Shown: positions 23,701 through 30,901 of the stretch, piece by piece | Numbering within the stretch: the stretch's first letter is position 1 | Layout of the letters: each line of letters begins with the position of its first letter | From: Bursaphelenchus xylophilus | Lineage: Eukaryota; Nematoda; Chromadorea; Rhabditida; Aphelenchoididae | NCBI GenBank assembly: GCA_904066235.2 | Contig: CAJFCV020000005.1 | Coordinates: forward strand, 12,271,501 to 12,335,500 | Length of the DNA: 64,000 nt | Reading direction: 5' to 3' | Notes under the pieces: generated by a model | What the model was told of the DNA's origin: nothing | What the model saw: only the letters and a program-made list of their open reading frames with translations | The model's database searches: none | Made by a program: the position numbers and the translations under genes

Positions 23701-24524
23701 CTCGGAGTTTCAGGAACCGCAAATACGGGCTGTTCTTGAACGACAGCAGGTTTTTCTTGGACTTTTTGAACCGATCTCGTCTTTTTTGTCGGTGTACTTG
23801 GAACAGCATCAACTGCTCGGCGCCTTTGAGGGGTTCTGGGAATTTCTCGCCTGATTTCCTCAACCGGACGACTGTCCTGTGGAATAACCTCGCCTAACAA
23901 TTCGCGGACTTGCTGGATAGTTGGGCGATTGCTCGGTCGGACAACCGGGACTTTCAAACGCAGGTTGGCTTTTTCCGCCTTCCCACCACCGTACAACAGG
24001 AATTGTCGTTCGAACTGGTCCAATCCCAGCTTTCGAATTTCAACTCCGGTGAGGCCTAACTTTCTGAAAGGCTCGTTGTTCTGCGTGAAAAGCAGATACA
24101 TGTAGAGGTTGTGGATAGAATGAAATCCACAATTCCAAGAATCATTTTGAGGATCAAAATGATCGTCAATGCTTTCGACCTTCAAATCTGGGCATTGACC
24201 ACCGAACATTGATTCAAAAATCTTTTTGAAATACTGCCGAAGGTCGCTCCTTCTGGCATGGAAAACGGGAACAGGCCTGTATGTGTCGATGATAAAGACT
24301 TCGACATTTCTCAGAGACCTTACTTCCATTATTGCAACGGCAAAGTGATTTCCGCTAAATAACGGAACAACAACCGTAGCCGGAAGACCTTCACGCGGCT
24401 TAAAGATTATCGGTCTGTCGGGAAAAAAACGGCGGATCGTCGCGCCTCGGAGTCGCTCATCATCGCTTTGCGACTGCAAGCCGCGGCTTGGGATTTGGTG
24501 CGCGATAGCGGCGAGGCGAGACAT
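17763..24524 (-). CDS. Helitron polyprotein: Ulp1-like proteases, HUH Rep and PIF1-like helicase
   Basis: Open frame of 2253 aa. Seen: an Ulp1/C48-type domain with H60, D80, Q126 and C132 (Q to C spacing of six, as in the family); a second related domain with H474 and D493, where the Cys position aligns with a Ser; a basic Pro-rich linker between them; a Cys-rich motif (CPHC...CC) near residue 700; a Helitron-N region at about 880-1130; Rep motifs FFITLTAN (about 1168), NPHVHLLLW (HUH, about 1241) and YVLKYILKG (about 1385); and helicase motifs GAGGTGKT (about 1795), IIDE, GGDYQQILPV and NRAQGQTL (about 2173). Known: such Rep-helicases drive rolling-circle transposition. The first 38 or so codons, including this ATG, derive from the MITE at 24410-24564. 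The true N-terminus lies in the neighbouring frame 24460-25854. All key residues visible are intact. Confidence 0.93.
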   Translation of the reverse strand: MSRLAAIAHQIPSRGLQSQSDDERLRGATIRRFFPDRPIIFKPREGLPATVVVPLFSGNHFAVAIMEVRSLRNVEVFIIDTYRPVPVFHARRSDLRQYFKKIFESMFGGQCPDLKVESIDDHFDPQNDSWNCGFHSIHNLYMYLLFTQNNEPFRKLGLTGVEIRKLGLDQFERQFLLYGGGKAEKANLRLKVPVVRPSNRPTIQQVRELLGEVIPQDSRPVEEIRREIPRTPQRRRAVDAVPSTPTKKTRSVQKVQEKPAVVQEQPVFAVPETPRKRRSVTKPQTDKENSSQIEASPKKPRTSPRDKSAEAKLMKRFDSVNISLMIAKEEKALEIPEVSEGYKLFAREKYSGKDYRYMVQLFKDATRVSTNTKTFEERLLGECEISQVQNDDDGFDTRLFTFPLAQIISQSARPLGLISPTWSLDTSADPADYCLINIGTQENDEIQSNPAIFIPLIMKNRPSRKTKKILTSRHFVLAIMYRTRRSANVIMIDPARTGIKAQDFHEMFVRVYQNCFCPQTGADPRAEIFVTSNSCQYFWTDNGNFSANYTVCNAELYLQATQKYANGMPPKDVVCWPYGRAANYSIRILNSMFCSSATDNVYHQLCLDFENESKADSPPSPPRVAVAKTQPAPRPPTPPPFTPRTQTRGIVRRSQKDYVQKEELKRSKSSKKGRTTMHCQASHSSGYYYRHPYHVGLFYDCPHCQAWLLSGETSSECCKNGEVVMPDLRDMPEFQQNLVLGEGSFPLKPLPKEYYLCYRDESPRLNQMYAFGAQTVHQSDPPGRGAPVVNINGQTTYHVSNPEGISNTLLLGQLLRFAPDLTDDDVCDQLKKTKMYTNMSHKAAFDALTAFFYNYIRQYNDLAQMYYTIIERQQFLGLEGKPSENYFLKIVDAKDLSPELRQQLLPKDLHERQINKPEVAEHAVVYLNDENGNVKLPPGMVVFSRGHQSAKYKAYLPELDAFLYPLLFIHGEPYFHRHLPLRDVGADDILPEPRPGDDDEFLPFEVNVALNPLPAGLKENEDDINIEELEEAVDENDVLPKKIKPKAKNCSFRMQVKYRLQRRPRDRGVHRIYNHYKLGGRWICQKALGIEEQVFDYYEKNVIPKRRVDAKYVRENFSELLKQKSKGYQLGKLTRMPPGHRYSRRYYQRQYSNCIAMAQTLGSPSFFITLTANSEWPDFLHLCGNKGVDPKNAYDILNRVFRQKVVELMKRIAPPQKGQQGWFGQSLGYYMSLEFQKRGNPHVHLLLWTEHKEMSAHVVDEFISARFPDPVADAEVHDKVLRYMIHDCKETDLCRDKNGKCTRRYPQEIAPETRIGPGYVAYQRLERGKDVAVPVHSGSKIVDGVQRVYTDRHVVPYNKTLLTWWDGHSNVEAVCTNGTPAYVLKYILKGNDHAIVQVISEFEALEAQKQKEKELEKERQAKLDTDHPFEENEIDPEKKNPNEKIYGIEINPKTKEVDIHEPEYYMGANYITPQEAHLRIFSFGPVFVSHIVEQIGIHMPGDNYVYAADGEPIENIAQKVSNLNPNVYSRLTAYFQYCAENAEETADLTYIELNRNYAYDYKTKTYRKYKKQMKKIVQMREVSVKNKELLALRSIILTVPCLKSFEECRTHEDQIFATFLEAAQARGLFHSDVLWRHALDQARGRTCKHFVFLFAQVLIEAGQLIEDQLQLWNDYKIHMLMPPFHRPNMPDDEIRQRQERRALELLSYYLSNMGGKYESFNLPPLTGTYDPDVHGENEDLFIGEFDSTDRPAEPKKPKVSFGDDQQYAFDTITKALELAPQNKAIPHRQFFLHGAGGTGKTTLYNELIDYCQEQGIKHAATATTGVAANLIKTGQTLHNLIWAPINLDSDTLPTLKYEDQKAQRLRELGLLIIDESSQLHVDLYNYLQRLLRHVRKPGDIDRQLVIVYGGDYQQILPVCTDLSIGQEFTKSLISKDSEMQYIVLKQNHRTRADERSYRQFLSEIGSGTNFESRLSMISVRHKLHPAIHNHTSPQDMIEAVFPESHLQLGIEDRPTGMAILAPRVQTVMNLNTEILDRFPGKEQVYVSVNTPNPDDVSNFDHTVIEAMQEQICKVNDGNMPPGELKLKVGVDVVLRKNLSVRTGFSNGTRMRVVALNNDLIECQKIDSNGNLGQTALIARSRFDYRPPKQSKAGIRFTRYQFPLQLAFAMSINRAQGQTLNVVGLFLDDPVFSHGQTYVSLSRTRRAADIHIYSHVDTDEIDNVVYGPVTEFLRNLDKIYEKQKLKYPARPAEE

Positions 24525-24564
24525 TTTGATGCGACGATCCGCCGTTATTTTTCCGACAGACTGA
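24410..24564. mobile_element. 155-bp MITE (Tc1/mariner-like) splitting the polyprotein frame
   Basis: Terminal inverted repeats of 33-34 bp (TCAGTCTGTCGG... type; 30 of 33 internal positions match) surround a spacer of about 87 bp and are flanked by a TA duplication (24408-24409 and 24565-24566). A second copy of exactly the same length with TA flanks is at 39721-39875, and a decayed one is at 36125-36272. Subtracting element plus one TA joins the two coding frames at a shared ATA codon, so the element broke a single frame. Confidence 0.92.
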
Positions 24565-25854
24565 TATGTTGGTGGACTTGAACGCAGGAAGATCTTGAGA
24601 TTCTCTTGCAGCTACAAATCCAAAGTTTCTGTCGAAGTATGGGAGAAACTCAACCATGCCGAAAACTAATCCAACGACAGTTAGCCATTCTCTTTGGTCT
24701 ATCTGAACGTCTTCAAGAAACATGCGAGGGAAGATTAAGCTACAACTCACGTCCCCTTGAAAGTCTCCGTTATAATGAGCGGCCATGAAGTCTTCGGGAA
24801 GAATTTCACTTAAAAGGACGTAAGGCATAAGATCAAAGATGTTCGCCTCTGAAAAATGACCATTGAAATGTTTTAATGGCTCATATGCAATATCCATGTT
24901 CTGTTTCACATGGGGATTTGTTTCAATCAAATCCTGAAATTGGAATGAATCCATACTTTGGGAGAGACTTTCAACGTCCTCAAATTCGCTTTTGGATTCA
25001 TCACCCTCCGCCCCACATTTCGCGGAATTGAAAGATGCCTTCTGTTTTAACAACTGACTTTTTAGTTTCCGAGAAGCAAACCCGAGCCTTTTTGTTTTAC
25101 GGTTTTTCAAAGGAGCCGACATAGATGTGGTTTTTGTCGGCTGTGTACTACTTTCAGCAACCATCTCGACAGAGGAGTTCGTGGCATTAACAGGCAGCTT
25201 TTTCTGTGCCGCCTGCGATCTGTTCTTCTGCGAGGCAAAACCCCTGCCTTTTCTCCGTGGCTTACGGGCTTCCTGCAGTTTACCATTCTGAACGTCAACA
25301 TTCAATTCACAACTTTGAGGAAGAGATAAAGCCGTTTTTTTGGCTTTAGATGGCTTCTGAGCCTGGGATACGGCTTTTCTACCGCCTCCACGACAGGCCT
25401 CAGCGTAAAGCTGATTAGCAGGAATATTGCCCTTTTCAGGCAATTTCGTCTGCTTTGACTCAGCATAAAGCTGGCAAATGTTTGCAGGAATATTGCCATT
25501 TTCAGGCAATTTCATCTGCTTTGCAGGAATATTGCCCTTTTCAGGCAATTTCGTCTGCTTTGACTCAGCATAAAGCTGGCAAATGTTTGCAGGAATATTG
25601 CCATTTTCAGGCGATTTCATCTGCTTTGCAGGAATATTGCTCTTAGGCAATTTCATCTGCTTTGCAGGAATATTGCTCTCAGGCAATTTCATCTGCTTTG
25701 CAGGAATATTGCTCTTAGGCAATTTCATCTGCTTTGCAGGAATATTGCTCTCAGGCAATTTCATCTGCATCCGTTGCGGGAATTTATGCATCCGCCTATT
25801 AGTAGTAGTAGAAGTAGTAGTAGTAGGAATACGAATATAATTTTGGCAAGGCAT
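24460..25854 (-). CDS. N-terminal part of the Helitron polyprotein, copy B
   Basis: The ATG at 25852-25854 is chosen because the frame upstream opens only on TTG. Order: a Thr-rich leader; about nine tandem repeats of 12-13 residues with the core MKLPESNIPAKQ (25420-25790); the QLYAEACRGGGRKAVSQAQ motif shared with copy A; two GFAS(Q/R)K basic motifs; an acidic FEDVESLSQSMDSF segment; and a domain that runs into the Ulp1-like fold. The last 34 or so codons (below 24565) are MITE sequence. Without the MITE this frame continues in phase into the frame 17763-24524; from 25854 to 17763 minus 157 bp is 7935 nt, a multiple of three (2644 aa). The role of the N-terminal region is unknown. Either two proteins are now made or the gene is inactivated. 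Confidence 0.8.
   Translation of the reverse strand: MPCQNYIRIPTTTTSTTTNRRMHKFPQRMQMKLPESNIPAKQMKLPKSNIPAKQMKLPESNIPAKQMKLPKSNIPAKQMKSPENGNIPANICQLYAESKQTKLPEKGNIPAKQMKLPENGNIPANICQLYAESKQTKLPEKGNIPANQLYAEACRGGGRKAVSQAQKPSKAKKTALSLPQSCELNVDVQNGKLQEARKPRRKGRGFASQKNRSQAAQKKLPVNATNSSVEMVAESSTQPTKTTSMSAPLKNRKTKRLGFASRKLKSQLLKQKASFNSAKCGAEGDESKSEFEDVESLSQSMDSFQFQDLIETNPHVKQNMDIAYEPLKHFNGHFSEANIFDLMPYVLLSEILPEDFMAAHYNGDFQGDVSCSLIFPRMFLEDVQIDQREWLTVVGLVFGMVEFLPYFDRNFGFVAARESQDLPAFKSTNISVCRKNNGGSSHQNVSPRRYRAPNPKPRLAVAKR
25420..25790 (-). repeat. Coding tandem repeats, SNIPAKQMKLPE type
   Basis: In-frame units of 36-39 bp with the core GCAGGAATATTGC on the plus strand. Some units alternate with a longer spacer containing ICQLYAESK, an echo of the unique QLYAEA motif next door. 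The equivalent region of copy A has a different repeat. Confidence 0.88.
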
Positions 25855-25974
25855 CGAAAAAAAATATTTTGAAGCGAAGTTCAAAATAAAGAAAATTTTC
25901 GAATCGAAATTCACGAAAAAAAATCCGATTCGAAAAAAAAATAGTAGCGCGCGAAAATAAAAGTTTTGAGTCAA

Positions 25975-26240
25975 AGCTCAATTAGCCAGTGAAGCAAAGT
26001 TCACTTGAAAATCCTTCTGCGAAAGATAACATATTTCCAACCGAACGCGCATCAACGATTTCCTTGCGAAGCGAAGAAATGGGGAGAAAAAACGAAGAGA
26101 GCGAGAGAAACGCGCGCTATTTCTCGCTCTCTCTGCCTCTCAGCGCCCTCTCTCCGTTTCGCGCTCTCTCGCTCTCTCTCTCTTCTTCGCGTGTCCGATC
26201 TGGCAAGTTAAGCAACTTTACAAAAAAGATGTCGCAATAA
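25975..26240 (-). promoter_or_regulatory. Conserved 5' flank of polyprotein gene, copy B
   Basis: Matches 5730-5990 closely, including the GA/CT-rich inverted stretch and the TGGCAAGTTAAGCAAC end. Probably promoter and 5' UTR of the polyprotein gene. Confidence 0.5.
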
Positions 26241-26514
26241 GCTGGAAATGATCAAATAATTAAAATATAATTAATTTATGATATTTTAAAAAAAAAAATA
26301 AAAATTTTATATGCAATTTGAAGCGAGTTATATCAAGAACAAATTTATATTGTACATGGAAATGTGAGAAAAAAATGTTTTTAATGAAAGAAAAGGCAGG
26401 AATCAAATAGAAAACATTGTAGTAGATTAAATTTGTGATTTTTTGAGACCATTCCGATCGATTTTTATGCTAATTGACCGAAGTTACAGCCGAAACAAAA
26501 TTTACATTGTACTT

Positions 26515-26860
26515 GCGAATAACTTTCGACTGGTCGATAATTGTCAATAGCAAGTTGCGTTCAGAAGGCTTAGAATTTCACGTGGAATAGGATGGAATTA
26601 AAAAATTATCGAAAATCGAAAAAAATTTTCCTAACTTTCGACCGGTCGATAATCGTGAATAGCAAGTAAGGTTCAGAAGTCGAAGAATTTTATGCTGAAC
26701 ACGATGCAATCAAAAAATTTCAGAAAATCAAAAAAAAATTTCCTAACTTTCGACCGGTCGATAATCGTAAATAGCAAGTAAGGTTCAGAAGTCGAAGAGT
26801 TTTATGCTGAACATGACGCAATCAAAAAATTTCCGAAAATCCGACGTATAAAGAAGTTAC
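26515..26860. repeat. 112-bp tandem array with CGACCGGTCG, copy B
   Basis: Three units with the palindrome at 26527 (one mismatch, CGACTGGTCG), 26639 and 26751; spacing 112 and 112. Same position relative to the polyprotein and RGG genes as in copy A. Confidence 0.85.
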
Positions 26861-26924
26861 AGCCAAAACAAAATTATATTACACATGCCAATTACGAAAA
26901 AATTTGAATTTCGCTTATGTAAGT

Positions 26925-27009
26925 AGGGCTCCGGTCGGCTCCAGCCTTCGGCTGGAGCCTCCCGGAGCAGCCGGCGAGCTGGCTCGGCCTTCGGCCTCGC
27001 CAGCTCGCG
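26925..27009. repeat. GC-rich double hairpin, single copy B
   Basis: Same unit as 6695-6780. Between here and 27254 no further repeat or gene is recognised. Confidence 0.85.
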
Positions 27010-27254
27010 TTAAAAAACGTTTCACACACACTGTCGATGTGCCTTGCACAATACGAAGGCAGGTGTATGGGACTTTGAAGCACTCCGAAGGTGATATATT
27101 TCACAAATCTCTTAGTTTTTCTGAATTACAACACAAAGATGGATGCAAACAATATAATGTATTGAAAACAATAATTTTTTATTTAAACTTAACCGACAAT
27201 AACCAAACAAATATTAAGGATGCGCAAAGGCAATAAAGCAAAATAAGATCAATT

Positions 27255-28432
27255 TTATTTCTTAAATTTCTTTTTGATGGCCTCGGAGATAGTGACCACG
27301 TCTTTCTTCAGAGGCTCCGTGTTCTCCTTTTCTTGTTCATCGACTTGCTTCGTGGCCGCCTCCCGCAAGCGCTTTCGTTCAGCTTTCCGCTCCTTTTTCT
27401 GCTGTTGTTCTTCCAATTGTTTTTGCAGTTGTTCCTGGATCTGTTGAGACTTCTTGAGTTCGTTTTGAAGTCGTCTGATCTGGGCCTTGATAGCGGCATC
27501 CGCGTTTTCGCCATCTCGTTTTTTGGCAAGCTCGAGGGCGTTGAGGGGCGGCTGGTGACTCCGCTGTTCTACCTCTTTAACAGTTTCATCTTGAGAAATA
27601 TCCGGTCCATGTACAACAACATCCGGCCCATTGACATCAACATCCGGCTGAAGCAAGACAACATTCGGCTCATCCGCAATATGAGGCGGGGTCTGACATT
27701 CGCTTTGATCCACATCTTGTGCCGTGAAATCAGAGTTGATTTTCTCGTTCTCGACTCTGAAGAAGAACAAAACAATAACACAACGAAAGGTCATGAAACA
27801 ACTGAAAAAGCATTGCAAAACTTACTGGTTCACCTCGTTGGGAGGGGAGATCGGGATGGGAACGACATCGGTAATGGCGCCGGAGATGGCAGGGACGGAA
27901 GATCTCGATCCATCACGCCACCTGAAACAAAATTACTATTAATTGAAAATGAATCTGCTGACAACAAAAAGCTGTCTATAACGAATGTCCGATCTATAAA
28001 AAAACAACTTACTGTCTTGATCTAAACGTCCCTCTTCTATTGCGCCAACCCCCACGCTTTCCTCGGCCACCGCCAGAGTGGCCTCCAACCGTGTGGACCA
28101 CGACTTGTTTCATGATCTTTACGTGTTGAAACTAAACAGAGTTAGATTACCCCAAGTACGACGCTCACATTTTCTTTGAACAAACGTGACTCATAAAGGA
28201 AGTATCAATTGTCGAAAATTTTAGCAATGTTGTAAAGTTTTCGCTTGCTTTTCGAAAATCTCGGTTGCTTCTGCAAAGCGCGAGGTAGGATTTTGGTTAA
28301 TCTGTTTAAAAAAAGTCTCCGAATTATTATATGTGCCAAATTTCATCAAAATCTGAGCGTCGAACTCACCCCCCCCTCCCCTCCCTGTAAAACGAACATG
28401 TACTTTCAAAGAAATCAAAAACTCACATTCAT
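27255..28432 (-). CDS. RGG-box, coiled-coil Lys/Glu-rich protein of the composite unit, copy B
   Basis: Coding exons 28427-28432 (ATGAAT), 28013-28131, 27826-27921 and 27255-27756 sum to 723 nt (240 aa) with GT-AG junctions and the same phases as copy A. The N-terminus (KIMKQVVV) aligns with KILKQVII of copy A and is followed by a glycine/arginine tract (GGGRGKRGGWRNRRG), a linker with PIPISPP, an Asp/Pro-rich segment with repeated PDV units, and a long predicted coiled coil rich in Gln, Glu and Lys (about residues 160-215) ending in KKKFKK. The two paralogues are similar at the N-terminus but their tails are unalike. RNA binding is inferred from the RGG tract alone. It lies between polyprotein and palindrome exactly as in copy A, arguing for a shared mobile or segmentally duplicated unit. 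Confidence 0.8.
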
Positions 28433-28470
28433 TTGACTTTGATCAGTTTTATCGAGATTCAAAAGCGGCT
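28427..28470 (-). other. 5' UTR exon joined to RGG gene start, copy B
   Basis: Acceptor TTTTTTACAG precedes 28470 and the exon ends with ATGAAT and a GTGAGT donor, matching 8301-8436. Confidence 0.6.
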
Positions 28471-29510
28471 CTGTAAAAAAAAAAAAATAATTAAAAAAAA
28501 TTCAAAAATAAGTCCGTTTTCTGAAAGAAAAGAAGAAAACGGGTGTAAAATGGTTGGGAAAAGCTTGGCAAAGCTTTGGCCGAGGTGTATTAAAACTTTT
28601 GTCGACGTTTTGTCGAACTTTTTGCCCAGTTTTCACCTTATTTTAGGCGGCAAAAGGGTTTACCCAAGAGCCGCCTAAGATAAGGTGAAAACTGGACAAA
28701 AAGTTTGACGAAACGTCGACAAAACTATTACTACACCTCGGCCAAAGCTTTGCCAAGCTTTTCCCAAACATTTAACACCCAGTTTCTTCTTTTCTGTCAG
28801 AAAAATTACTTATTTTTGGGGTTTTTTGAAGTTTTTCCTATTTTTGGGAATTTTTTTAATTTTTCGATGTTCAAGGGGAAGAAATGGGAAGAAAGTAGGT
28901 GTGAAATGTTTGATAAAAGCTTGACAAAGGCTTGGCGGACGTTTGGCCTCCACTTTTTGCCCAGTTTCGACCTTATTTTAGCCGGCAAAAGGGTTTACCC
29001 AAGAGCCGCCTAAAATAAGGTGAAAGCTGGGCGAAAAGAGGAGCCAAAGGTCCGCCAAACCTTTGCCAAGCTTTTATCAAACATTTCACACCTTCTTTCT
29101 TCCCATTCCTTCCCCTTGAACACCGAAAAATTAAAAAAATTCCCAAAAATAGGAAAAACTTCAAAAAACCCCAAAAATAAGTAATTTTTCTGACAGAAAA
29201 GAAGAAACTGGGTGTTAAATGTTTGGGAAAAGCTTGGCAAAGCTTTGGCCGAGGTGTAGTAAAAGTTTTGTCGACGTTTCGTCGAACTTTTTGCCCAGTT
29301 TTCACCTTATTTTAGGCGGCTCTTGGGTAAACCCTTTTGCCGCCTAAAATAAGGTGAAAACTGGGCAAAAAGTTCGACAAAACGTCGACAAAACTTTTAA
29401 TACACCTCGGCCAAAGCTTTGCCAAGCTTTTCCCAACCATTTTACGCCCGTTTCCATCCTTTCTGCCCCCCCCCTTCACGATCAACAAAAGAAAAGAAAA
29501 AAAAACATAC
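28471..29510 (-). repeat. Nested palindrome filling a 5' UTR intron, copy B
   Basis: The outer palindrome runs from about 28524 to 29465 with its centre near 28995. Three inner palindromes are centred near 28662, 28995 and 29328, again on TTATTTTAGGCGG ... CCGCCTAAAATAA. The inner words differ from copy A (TTTGTCGACGTTT for TTTGCCAACGTTT; GGGTTTACCC for GGGTTAACCC) but pairing is preserved. The donor CTTAG/GTATGT lies at 29511/29510. Confidence 0.8.
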
Positions 29511-29548
29511 CTAAGTCCTGTCTTGATGGAGCTCGGTCTTGATGAAAC
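29511..29548 (-). other. Upstream 5' UTR exon of RGG gene, copy B
   Basis: A 38-nt exon between acceptor TTCTTTCCAG and donor GTATGT, the positional equivalent of 9658-9808. Confidence 0.45.
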
Positions 29549-29622
29549 CTGGAAAGAACATAATTAAAAATGTAAAAAATTATATAACACGAAAAAGCAC
29601 GAAAGAAATTATGCAAAATTAC

Positions 29623-29707
29623 AAAGCTCATGCGGAAAAATGCGGAAAAATAGACTCCCTTTTTTGGGGAAACAAAGCGGTTTGGGGTGCAGGCTGCGCC
29701 CGAGGAA
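29623..29707 (-). other. Candidate first or trans-spliced exon, copy B
   Basis: Begins after TTTATTTGCAG with TTCCTCGGGCGCAGCCTG, nearly identical to 9980-10005, and ends at a GTAATTTT donor. Conservation between otherwise diverged copies supports a real exon. Confidence 0.45.
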
Positions 29708-29739
29708 CTGCAAATAAATTTTGATAAAATACTTTCAAA

Positions 29740-30222
29740 ACAGCGGGGAATGATGAGCTTATCAAAATATGATTGATTTATGATATTTAAAAAAAAATCA
29801 AAATTTTATGTGGAACTGGAAGCGAGTTATACCAAAAAAAAATTTATATTGTACTTGACCTCGAAAATTGCGAAAATTTGAGAAAAAAATGTTTTAAATG
29901 AAAGAAAATGCAGGAATCAAATAGAAAATATTGTAGTAGATTACATTTCTGATTTTTAGAGACCATGCCGATCCATTTATATGCGATTTGACCGAAGTTA
30001 CAGCCGAAACAAATTAATATTATACTTGACTAAAATTGCGAATAACTTTCGACCGGTCAATAATTGTCAATAGGGTTCAGAAGGCTTAGAATTTCACGCA
30101 GAATAGGACGAAATCAAAAATTTAGCGAAAATGGAAAAAAAATTTCCTAACTTTCGACCGGTCGATAAATAAAAATTATATTACACTTGGCGATTGAGTG
30201 AAATTTTGAACTTTGCTGATGC
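29740..30222. repeat. AT-rich flank with degenerate CGACCGGTCG unit
   Basis: Homologous to 26240-26900. Two palindrome sites remain (near 30050 with a mismatch, and near 30157). No gene is seen. Confidence 0.6.
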
Positions 30223-30225
30223 AAG

Positions 30226-30870
30226 TAGGGCTCCGGTCGGCTCCAGCCTTCGGCTGGAGCCTCCCGGAGCAGCAAGCGAGCTGGCTCGGCCTTCGGCCTC
30301 GCCAGCTCGCAATAAATTTTTATAAAAATTGTCTGTTTCGCTGTGTGAATAGGGCTCCGGTCGGCTCCAGCCTTCGGCTGGAGCCTCCCGGAGCCGCAAG
30401 CGAGCTGGCTCGGCCTTCGGCCTCGCCAGCTCACAATAAATTTTTATAAAAATAGTCTGTTTCGCTGTGTGAATAGGGCTCCGGTCGGCTCCAGCCTTCG
30501 GCTGGAGCCTCCCGGAGCAGCAAGCGAGCTGGCTCGGCCTTCGGCCTCGCCAGCTCGCAATAAATTTTTATAGAAATAGTGTTTTTCGCTTTTTTTTTTA
30601 ATTAAAATAGTATTTTTCGCTTCTTTTTTTTATTAAAATAGTATTTTTCGCTTATGTGAGTAGGGCTCCGGTCGGCTCCAGCCTTCGGCTGGAGCCTCCC
30701 GGAGCAGCAAGCGAGCTGGCTCGGCCTTCGGCCTCGCCAGCTCGCAATAAATTTTTATAAAAATTGTCTGTTTCGCTGTGTGAATAGGGCTCCGGTCGGC
30801 TCCAGCCTTCGGCTGGAGCCTCCCGGAGCAGCAAGCGAGCTGGCTCGGCCTTCGGCCTCGCCAGCTCGCG
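30226..30870. repeat. Tandem array of GC-rich double hairpins (five units)
   Basis: Five units of about 125-180 bp, in the same orientation as 10511-11060. Here the linker between the two hairpins reads GCAAGCGAGC in place of GCCGGCGAGC. Linkers contain AATTTTTATAAAAAT and CTGTTTCGCTGTGTGAATAG. Confidence 0.9.
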
Positions 30871-30901
30871 ATAAAAAACGTTGCGTATATAAATCAATAT
30901 C

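Noticed and set aside
27333..28025. 230-aa plus-strand frame opposite the RGG gene copy B
   Set aside because: It crosses introns of the minus-strand gene, whose four exons are phase-consistent and match copy A; this is a shadow.
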